Made by a program: the position numbers and the translations under genes
Shown: positions 20,633 to 29,871 of the stretch, piece after piece
Numbering within the stretch: the first letter of the stretch is position 1
Layout: the number at the start of each line of letters is the position of its first letter
The notes under the pieces: generated by a model
Told to the model about the DNA's origin: nothing
Seen by the model: only the letters and a program-made list of their open reading frames with translations
Database searches by the model: none
Assembly (NCBI GenBank): GCA_029959085.1
Contig: JARWIR010000016.1
Span: 20,593,499 to 20,657,498 of the forward strand
From: Nemophila menziesii
Lineage: Eukaryota; Streptophyta; Magnoliopsida; Boraginales; Hydrophyllaceae
Direction: 5' to 3'
DNA: 64,000 nucleotides

Positions 20633-22711
20633 ATGTACTCAAACCCTGAGAGGTTAATTCGAGAGAAAAACAAAAGAGCTAAAGAAGCAAGAGAAAAGAA
20701 AAAGGAAAGAGAAGAAGAAATGGAAGAATTAGTTGAGAATCACGTGATTCAGTTAGACAAAAATGGCTAACCAATAATACCGCCAATCCTTCCAGATCCC
20801 CCAATCATTCCAAATCCAGCTCTTAACAATCAACAAAATCATTCGCCTATGCAACAAGATCAACACCCACAGTATTATGATCCATGGTTCGTACATGGTC
20901 CAGAACAAGCTCCTTATCGCGCTCCTGCTCTCGGTATTGGTCCTGCAGATATCAATGTTGCCCGTTATAGACCTGATCCTGGTATGCTATCCCAAATTCA
21001 AAACTATGGAAACTTACGTGGGACACCTGGAGAAAACCCTATTCACGCAGTTCAAAAGTTTATGCAAATCTGCGATTCATATATAACTCAAGGAGTGACC
21101 AAAGAGCAGATGTACTTTGCTAATCTCAAATTTTTCGTGATAGACGCAACTAGTGAGTGGCACGATTCGCAAATACCAGGAACAATCAATACTTGGGATG
21201 AATTATAGACAGCGTTTTTCGATCGCTATTATCCACTTAATATGAGATTAGACGCACGGGTGGAGTTGACATCTTTTGTCCAAGAGCAAGATGAGACATT
21301 GGGAAGATGTTGGACAAGATTTCAATCGTGTTTGAGAAGAGTTCCTTACCATGGCCTTAATGAAATACAACAGTTGAAAATCTTTTATAAAGTCTTGTAT
21401 GGAGGATCAAGAAAAGACCTTGACTTATTATGTGGTGGTGGATTTCTACAGGTAGCGCCAGTCCATGCGAAGATTATTCTAAACAGAACGGTAACTAATG
21501 AGCAAGGTTGGAGTACAGTGAGAACACCTATCCGGGGTAGAAAAGAGAGTAACATGGGTATTGATGAGAAATTCTCCTCTTTGGAGGATAAATTAAAGAC
21601 TACGTTAGAACAACGATTGAAACAGCTCACGGTAGCTGTTAAAGAAGGTTTATCAGGTAAGAAGGCTAGTGTTAATGTGACTCAAGAGGTATATGGTTGT
21701 TCAAATTGTGGTTTTCAAGACCATGACTGGGAATATTGTGAGTGTAATCCCGAAGCTGTAATGTTCGTTTCTAATAGGGGGAATTACAATTCGAGTAGTC
21801 AAGGATACCAACCCAACAGAAACCATCCGGGTTTCCAATATTCGAATCCTAATGGGACAGCTAATCCTACATATGCTTATCAACCGCGTCCCCGAGGTAA
21901 CACTTATCAACCTAGACCACAAAATAATTATCAGGGAGGACAAAATTATGTAAACAATGCTCAGAGACAGCCTCCTCGGAATAATTATAATGACACCATG
22001 AATCAAAAGGCCTTACCTGCTCAACTTCAAAAAGGTACAGAAGATCTTCGTGTAACTGTAGAAAGATAAATGGCACTTCAGGCACAATCTATTCAGAGCC
22101 AGCAAACTAATGAAGCTGCAATTAAGCTATTGGGGAATCAAATTAGTCAGATGTCAAAACAGCTAAATCAGCGTCCACAAGGGCAACTCCCTAGTGATAT
22201 TGAAGTCCCATCCCAATATGAAAATTTTAGCGCTATCTCACTAAGAAGTGTTAAGAAGCTCCCTCCACCTCCTTTTCCAGTTATGAAAGAAAAAGAAGTA
22301 CCAATAAAGAAAGACCGGTAAAGGATGTGGAAGAAAAGAATGATGAACGTGAAGTGATAGAAGTGGAGAAGATTCCGGAAATCCCTAAAAAGAAAGATGT
22401 TATAGAAACCCGTCCTCCTCCACCTTTCCCTTCAAGAGTTCAGAATAAAGGAGATACAGCTGAATATCAACAGTTCATGAACATGGTAAGCAAGCCCAAC
22501 ATCAATATACCTTTCTTAGAGGCTATCAAGGGGATACCAAAGTATTTAAAATTCTTGAAAAGAACTATCACCAATAAACGCAAATATCTCGAGAATGAAA
22601 TGATTGGATTGCTAGAAGAATGTAGTGCAATATGCCAAAGTAAGCTGCCACCTAAGTTGCTTGATCATGGGAGTTTTACAATTCCGATTTCTATTGGTGA
22701 TGAATGGCAAG
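20633..22711 (+). pseudogene. Athila A gag
   Basis: One frame runs from ATG 20633 (MYSNPERLIREKNKR) to 22321 with only four in-frame stops (20768, 21206, 22067, 22319). It then shifts by one and continues to the solo-LTR insertion. Landmarks: a charged KEAREKKKEREEE segment, the Athila gag core RYRPDPGMLSQIQNYG ... VQKFMQICDSYI ... PGTINTWDEL, LGRCWTRFQSCLRRVPYHG, a zinc knuckle CSNCGFQDHDWEYC (CX2CX4HX4C), an Asn/Gln/Tyr-rich tract, and the PPPPFPSR / GSFTIPISIGDEWQ run that leads into protease. It would form the particle shell. Broken. Confidence 0.88.
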
Positions 22712-24261
22712 TGGTGTCGCCTAGGGTGTGATAAAAATATGATAAAATAAAGTCTAGAAAACTACGCACTCACACCCTAGACAGGCACAGTACTGCAAGT
22801 ATTACAGGACGTATGCAAGTTTTAGTTAGTAAGTTGAGTTCGTTCTCAGGGACTTAAGTGTGCTAGTCGGATGGGTAGCAATAATGAGTAACAGTAAATA
22901 ATTAAAGATATAAAATAAAAGCAAATAGATTTCGAAATTAATAATTAAACTAAGAAAATTAAAGGCAATAAAATAAAATACTAAGAATATGAGATGAGAG
23001 ATATAGCTTAGGTTTTGCTAGTATGCACTAATCCTTCTAATTCTATCTATTAGATCTAGTTTATAAGGGAGAATATTAGCTCTTGTATAGTTAGTCAGGA
23101 TTCTAAATTCCCATTCCTTAGACCTTTAGAGCGACTAAGGGGGCTACGGCACAACCAAGAAGCTGCTTCAAATAGGGTTATCAAACGCTACTAAGGCCCT
23201 AAGCAAACAATTCATTCAATTGGTGATATGGTGATATGGTGATATGGTGATTAAATTATACCCTAATGACTATCTAGTTAGAATTAGTTTTGTTAGGACT
23301 AATATCGACACTAGACGTTATGTGGTGTTTCAATAATTAGACACCCAGCTAAGGTGATCATCTAACTACTATTATGGTAATCCTATACTCGTGCACTAGC
23401 AAGGAAAACAGTCATTAAATCAAAACACATAAACAAATATAAGAGTAAGCAGCTAATATCAATTTAAAACATATAATTCCCAAAGAAACTTAGATAGAAG
23501 AATTAGAATTCATAGTTTATACATGATGCAAAACCCAAGCTATGGGAGGTTTGTTCATACCTGATGGAAAAAAACTAAAAGAAATTACAAAAGACATCAT
23601 CTTGCTCTCTACAATAAACTGGAAGAATAAAACCTTAAGAACTAATTACTATGAGGCAAGGATGATTTACAAGTGATATAAGGGTGTATTTATAGGTGTT
23701 TAGAAGACCTAATTCGTTTTCTTGAGGGAGAGGTTAAGTAGTGGACTCCAAGCCCAACTCAAATTCGTATGGAAATAAAGATAAATTCTGCTGAACTGTT
23801 TTGAGCATATCTTCTTCGTTATTGGTCGGTTTTTGCTCCACAATATACCAAAAGAATCCTCAGCGAATTATCTACGTCCCCATGAAAGGAATTTACCAAA
23901 ATCGGCTTCCTTTTGGAGTTATCACCATTTCTTTAGGCGTAGCTGCAGAATTTCAGATTTAGGCAGCTTTTCCTTTTCCATATTTTTAGCTTTTGTTTCC
24001 TTATCTCCAATTACCATGCTAATCTCTTTCCATATATTGTAGTCTTTGACTTGGACTCTAATTAATCTCCATAATTATCTTTAAAGCTACACACTAAATA
24101 AACAATTAAATCCAATATGCTCTAAAAATATTATTTTACTAAATCAAGGCTCAAAATAGGAAAGTGCACTAATTCTCAAGAAAATCGACTATTATGACTT
24201 CTAAATCACTAAAAATGATGTCTCATCCTAATATAAATCTATCACAAATGAGGAGACATCA
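22712..24261 (-). repeat. Solo Athila LTR, B-like family, inserted in A protease
   Basis: 1550 bases in reverse orientation. The right end reads GGAGACATCA (inverse of TGATGTCTCC) and the left end TGGTGTCGCCTAGGGTGTG (inverse of the CTAGGCGACACCA end of the B LTR). It is flanked by GCAAG on both sides (22707-22711, 24262-24266). Removing it and one GCAAG restores the protease reading frame across GDEWQ and GRALCDFGAS. No internal region remains, so it arose by LTR-LTR recombination. An 8-bp GGTGATAT tandem (about 23222-23253) lies inside. Confidence 0.92.
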
Positions 24262-25054
24262 GCAAGGGAGAGCTTTGTGTGATTTTGGTGCGAGTATTAA
24301 CCTCATGCCTAGATCAATTTTCGAGAAGTTAAAGATTGGAAATGCAAAACAGACCTCTATGGTCTTGCAGATGGCTGATAGATCCCTCGTGCATCCAGAG
24401 GGACGAATAGAAGATGTCCTCGTCGAGGCAGGTACGTTAATCTTTCCCGTTGATTTTGTAATACTTGACTACGACGCAGATAGGAATGCCCCCATTATTT
24501 TGGGAAGACCATTCCTAGCCACGGGTCGTACCTTTATTGATGTAGAAAACGGAGAATCGACTATGCGTATCCAAGACGAGGAAGTGAAATTCAACGTGTT
24601 TAGGCCTATGAAGTTTCCAGATTCTAAGGAAGCGTGCTTTCGGTTGGAGACCATTGATCAAGAAGAAAAAGAACCAGCCAAGGTAGGGAAAATCTTAGGA
24701 AATGAGGAGAAAAAGCTAAAAAAGAAACCACCTAATGAACCTCCTCTAGATCCTAAAGAAAACCCATACCTTGATCGTTGAAAGAAGAAAGGTAAGGAAC
24801 GTGCAATGAAAATGCCAAAAGAACCGAAGAATGAAAGGAAGAAGGAGAAAATAAGAGTAGGAGATGAAGTCTCATTGAAAAGGCCTAAACCTCCTCCAAA
24901 AACGCGTAAATCTAAAGGTCCTTGGAATGGTCTATCCACTGTAACGCAGATTATCTCGGAGAAACTAGTTGGAATCAAAGTCAAAGGATGCAAGTTTTGA
25001 ATAGCTGACGTTGAAAACCTCAATCACTGCTGGGGAGGTTATGTTAAGAAATGA
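24262..25054 (+). pseudogene. Athila A protease joined to an integrase-tail-like segment
   Basis: After the solo LTR the frame reads GRALCDFGASINLMP (active Asp kept), LQMADRSLVHPEGRIEDVLV, FPVDFVILDYDADRNAPIIL and GRPFLATGRTFIDVENGE, the complete Athila protease. Beyond FNVF it passes into a Lys/Pro-rich linker and then GDEVSLKRPK ... SKGPWNGLSTVTQIISEKL ... DVENLNHCWGGYVKK. This resembles the C-terminal GPF-type tail of Ty3 integrases (inference). In-frame stops lie at 24779-24781 and 24998-25000. RT, RNase H and the integrase core that should stand between are missing. Element B has the same arrangement. Confidence 0.85.
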
Positions 25055-25296
25055 TGCCTGAGGTAATCCGTCGAGCTTAACGACGTCAAACAAAAGCAAC
25101 TTCAGTTGTATATTAGTTTAAGTGCTTTTATGTCTTTTATTTCATAGTGGATAATTTAGTTTTAGTGTATATTCTTAAAAAGAAATGAGAAAGGTCTGGT
25201 GTTTTGATGATTACAGGTACTTAAACCCATGAGTTTGGGTTTACCCGGTGTGAGACGCGAGAAAAACGTGTTTTGGTCATAAAGTTAACCACTCGC

Positions 25297-25694
25297 ACCG
25301 GCTAGCCGGTCATCTGACCGGTATGCCGGTTAACGAGGGTCAAGCGGAGACCATTACACACGCCTATTTCTTGCGTCGCCGAAAAATACATTCGCGCCGC
25401 CGGCTAGCCGGTCAGCTGACCGGCATGCCGACCAAAGGAAACACGTGGGCTCGGGTATTTTGCCGAGAGCAAAACTTTGTGAGAAGGGAACTCACCGGCT
25501 AGTCGGTCGGCTGACCGGCATGCCGACCAACAGAAGAAAGCTGATGTTCGCGAGGATTGTCAACGCAGATATTTGCTGGGTAAAAAAAAACGCGAGGGCT
25601 CGGGGTCTAGCCTCGGGTATTATACAGAAAGGTGAAAAATCGGCATGGTCTAGGACCGGCTAGCCGGCCATCCGGCCGGTATGCTGGCCCGACC
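25297..25694. repeat. Four stacked-palindrome units in Athila A
   Basis: Units start at about 25297, 25399, 25494 and 25655, each about 36 bases. The clearest unit contains three overlapping perfect palindromes: CCGGCTAGCCGG (25400-25411), GGTCAGCTGACC (25410-25421) and CGGCATGCCG (25421-25430). The other units carry one to several mismatches. The GC content is far above the surrounding DNA. Function unknown. Confidence 0.85.
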
Positions 25695-26082
25695 AGCGGG
25701 ATTTTCCCCAAAACCCTAATAAAAACCCTAGTTCCTCCCTTTTAACCTAGCCTCTTCTGCAAGATACCATTGTGAACGACCCCTAACCCATTATATACCT
25801 GCTACTCATCATCAACACACCAAGACACATCAAATCCTTCCCTCTAAACAACTCCTAACACATAATCATCATCAAATCCTTCCACCAAACACCAAAATCG
25901 TTCACTTTCCTTTCATCGAAGCTTCACTCTCACCCATTAAACCTCATCTTCCCCATTAAATACTCATTACCCATCTCATAAAACACCTCATACCATCTTC
26001 CTATATCCTCAAAACATCAAAGTTCAAAACTTTTTCTCTAGTTTTTAAATATTTGAAGTTTTGAGTTTGGGGTTCCTTGAAG

Positions 26083-26479
26083 ATGACGAACATGGCTGAT
26101 TCCTTGGGCTATAACCGAAGAGAAGGGGTGAATCCTAACATTAATGAAGCAACTCCAGCTGAGGGTATTGAAAGTCTGAAGAGAGGTCATCACTGGTTTG
26201 AAGAGTCTGAAGCACAGAGGACTCTTTTAGTCCCTCCGCCAACGCCAGAAGGTGTATTCAAATAATGAGTTGGAAGCTAAGATACGAGTGTTAGAGGCAA
26301 ACCATGAAAAGATGATTGATACTTTAGAAAGCGTGACAAAAGAGTTAGACCTCCTCAAAAATTTGCTACTTGGGGTGAGCACCATACAACATGCCACCTA
26401 CTCTGTACTTACGAAGGAAGGTTTACGTGGACGCAACACCGAAAACCAGCCTAGTGCCGGTTCAGATACGGATTCCTAA
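26083..26479 (+). pseudogene. Athila A third-ORF remnant
   Basis: An open frame from ATG 26083 (MTNMADSLGYNRREGVNPN) stops at 26263-26265. The +1 frame (from 26252) goes on with NELEAKIRVLEANHEKMIDT and LESVTKELDLLKNLLLGV, a clear coiled coil, ending GSDTDS. In Athila the ORF after pol is the env-like or putative-transposon-protein gene. Element B keeps its central domain, A does not. The final QHATYS ... GSDTDS piece matches the only coding vestige in element D (QHATYA ... SSDTFS, about 60018-60110). Confidence 0.6.
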
Positions 26480-27857
26480 CTTTCTCATCTAGTAGTGTAT
26501 AATAGTTTATTTGCTTTATTGAGTCTTTTCGAGTCGTGGGGACACGACTCATTTTTGAGTTTGGTGTGGGGTTCGTTGCCTCATCCCAATTTTTATGTGT
26601 TATTTATTTTAGGGTTGCGTTTGACTGAATAGAATTTTAAATGTCCCCATTAAGCAACTTTTTATGAATTTATGATAGAAAATAGTAAACTTTAGGAGTT
26701 AGTATAAAACGCATTTAGAGGTAATTAATATGTAGAATTAATGAACAATGCAAAAGAAGTAAACTTGTACTTAAGGAAAATGTTTGGTGTGTAGAACGCA
26801 AGATCCAAAGTGATAGAGAACCCACTTAGGTATAAACCAGAGGCAAGCTATGTAATTAGGAAGATGATAGAGGCAGTTCTTTGTTAGCTCTTTGAATCCT
26901 TTTTAGCCTTTTGTCCCTTATTATAATATTATCCGTCTTAGCCCCATTTTTAGCCTTTAAGCTTTCTTTTGTCGCCATAATATAAGCCCATATCCCTTTA
27001 TATTATTAGGCATTACCATACGACTCGCACTTGAATCACAATCCTGAGACTTCCTGTCTTAAGCTTGAGTTTGGGGTGGTGGGTTTCATTAATGGGAGAT
27101 AACATTGGGAGGGAATTTGTATGCGTTTGTATTTATGCGCAATTGTTGATGATATATTAATTGTAACCCTTGGCCGGGATTTGGAAAAAAAAAGAAAAAA
27201 AATTATAAGAGACATGACCTTTCACGTCAAAATGATGGTCATGGGTATCTTGTACACAAAAAAGAGAAATTCAAATGAAAAAGAAAATAAAAATAAATAA
27301 ATTAACCGGCAAGTGGAATTTTAGAAATCATCTTTAGTGCTTATTGGGTAATTTTGGGGACGCTGTTGAGTGAGAACGATATTCGAGTGTAAACTCAAGC
27401 TCAAGGACAGTTTGTTGATGGTAAGTGAGGAGAGAGCCAAAAGCTCACTTTAAATTTACCAAATATACATTCCATACCTTCCCTAAGCCTACGCTATAAC
27501 CATAAAGTCCTCGTGATTCCTATTTATATAGTGGATTTGTAATTCAGCTAATAGGGAGTATGCTAAGTGGAGCGTTCAAAGTTAGTGAGGATCGATGAAC
27601 ACACTATAGCCATCATATTGAGATCAGTACAAGCGTAACCTTCTAGCATTGTGAAGTTAATTTTTAAATTAATTATTTGTGTTTGATTTTGCATGACATT
27701 TGTATGTGTATATTAATTCCTAGGTTCATACTATGTGAGATTTATTTTAAGTTATGCTTTGGGTGTTATTCATTAGACTCTACCTTTTTGCGTGTCACCT
27801 TGAACCCTTGTTTTTATTTTGCTTTGTCGAGACGACAAAGGTTTGAGTTTGGGGTCT
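26480..27857 (+). other. Athila A non-coding 3' region with hairpin and polypurine tract
   Basis: Closely similar to 60100-61559 of element D. It contains a perfect hairpin GAGTCGTG-GGGA-CACGACTC (26531-26550). The motif TTGAGTTTGGGGT or variants recurs at 26061, 26555, 27065 and 27843. The last copy, ending one base before the 3' LTR, is the polypurine tract used for plus-strand priming. No convincing ORF. Confidence 0.75.
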
Positions 27858-29446
27858 TGATGTCTTCCTTTATGTTCTAATTATATGCCCTTAGGAGACA
27901 TCAAATTAGGTGATTATTTTACTTATTTACTAGACTTTTAAGCTTAATTGGTCATATTGCGATTTCTTCCCTTGAATTTGGATTATTTGTGTTTTAGAGC
28001 TTTTATGCGTTAATTCATTTATTTCTAGTGTAAAGTTCTTAGGTTTATGATTTGATGGAATATCAAGACAAGGAGAAGAAACGGGAAATAAAGTCTTGGA
28101 TTAAGCGTTGAAGTCAAAGGCGAGAATAATTGATTCGATGGAGTAATTAGTGGAGAATGAAATCTGGAATGCTGTCACAAATCACTGTTTTCGAGCATCT
28201 TAGCCACTGTACTAGCCTTGGAGCACATAATGAGGTAGCTAGAGCTTGAAGCCATGAAGATTTTACAAGTTGAACAAAGTGATTCCGAGTCCGGACGTAA
28301 AAGTTACAACTGTTTTAGTAACAGCTGGTCACCAGTTACGGGATATCATTAAATGGATTGGGCTTTTATTCTAATTAACCTAATCCTTATTTTTAATAGC
28401 CCAATCAGTTTTTCCCACTAGAAACAGACCTTTAACCTCAGTTTTTACAGACACAATTCGTATTAGAGAAGAGGCAACGCTTAGCAGAAGTCAGAGAAGC
28501 AAAAAGGAGAGAGAAAGCTGAAGTTGGAGAATTCCTTCTTCAGCAACATCAATTATCAACCCTTTAATTAGGTTCTTATTTCTGTAATTCATTATGAACA
28601 TCTTTTATTTTAATTTAGTAGTTTTTAACATTATGAGCTAAATTTCCTAAGTACTTGAGAGTCGCATTAATGGGTTGAACCCAATTTTATTGAATTCATG
28701 TTTTTGGATTTGGGATTATTTTAATTTAAAATGAATTGGGTAATTTTGTATTGACTATTATTTTGTATTTAAATAACTATCTTTGAAGTCATGAATCAAA
28801 CCTATGAATTAGTAATTAGGCTATTCCATATAGTGGCGTATGGATCACCTTGACGGGGGGTTTGATTACGGATCCAAATAATAGACGTAAGGTAGAAATT
28901 ATTGACCCCGACGGGCTCAGTTAACCTTATAGCCAATTAGGTAAAGACCTTGAACCATTCGAAGGTGGATTATAATCGCCCTGACGGAGTTTGTAACACC
29001 TAAGAATAGCTCCTAAGTCCACCCTGACGGGGGTTAGGAGATTATAGAATCCCAACCAGTACTAAATTCCCGATTCATCCCTTAAACAGAAACATTGATT
29101 TAATAGATTTAGGTGTAACCCTTGCGTAACTCAAGTACTGCGTCTAAATCTTTGCGTCTACTCATTTCCATTTACTTGTGTCTTATTTATTTGCATTAGT
29201 TAATTTAGTATTTTAATTTAATTGCATCTTAGTCCTTAATCAAAAACCAAAACAAATATTTATATCATTTATTTTCCACATCATATAACAATTAATCGCA
29301 CTTATAACATAACATCTAAAGTCATACCTAATCCGTCCCTGAGATCGAAATCCCGTTTACCGGATATTACTTGGACGACCCGTATACTTACGGGACGTGT
29401 CTTGCCTTTTTAGGTGTGTTTATTTAGAACACACAAGGAGACACCA
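27858..29446 (+). repeat. Athila A 3' LTR
   Basis: Near-identical to the 5' LTR in most of its length. It differs in the terminal hairpin (TGATGTCTTC) and at the TATA box, where TATAAAA has become TAGAAAC (28419-28425). Ends GGAGACACCA before the target duplication. Confidence 0.92.
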
Positions 29447-29451
29447 GTGGG

Positions 29452-29871
29452 CTAGTGCGCATGACTTGTATTGGTCCATGAGTCTACACCCATGACAGGT
29501 TAATTTACGAATATGAGTGATATTGTTTTTTGGGTTCGTACCCATAAGGGTTTTATTTTGGGAACTATTTGCAAACATGGGTCCGTTCCCATAAAAAAAA
29601 AATTAAAAAAAAATTCAGCTAAACTAAGGATATAAAAGTTAAAAACTGAAGTAGACATTTAAATTTAGATTTAATAAAACAAGTATTTTTTAGTTAGGCT
29701 CTAAATTATAAAATTAGCTAAAAATTTGCTCTTCAAATGTCTTTTCCTCTCAAAAAGTGGACAACTTTTCTCAAAAAGTGGACAACTTTTTAAAAGGAGT
29801 CAGGATAAGGTACAATTTGATAGATTGAGTAGAGGAGACGCGTTTGTAGATTTCAATTTACATTTTTCTGA
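29452..29871. other. NLR2 upstream region with a 21-bp tandem duplication
   Basis: The unit CTCAAAAAGTGGACAACTTTT occurs twice head to tail (29749-29769, 29770-29790), about 80-100 bases before the NLR2 ORF. The rest is AT-rich. No clear TATA box was identified. Confidence 0.5.

Larger units (their letters stand above)
18904..29446 (+). mobile_element. Athila element A (Ty3/gypsy), complete ends, no RT/RNase H/integrase core
   Basis: 10,543 bases between identical 5-mers GTGGG (18899-18903 and 29447-29451). LTRs of 1587 and 1589 bases start TGATGTCT and end CACTA/CACCA. The primer site is of the Athila tRNA-Asp type. Inside, in order: gag; a reversed solo LTR; protease joined to an integrase-tail-like segment; a palindrome cluster; a third-ORF remnant; a long non-coding 3' region; and a polypurine tract. 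RT, RNase H and integrase core are absent. All frames contain stops. Confidence 0.95.

Noticed and set aside
23833..24042. ORF of 69 codons between gag and protease of element A
   Set aside because: It lies wholly inside the reversed solo LTR.
24658..25023. Minus-strand Phe/Ser-rich ORF of 121 codons
   Set aside because: Antisense of the Lys/Pro-rich linker and tail of the Athila A protease frame.
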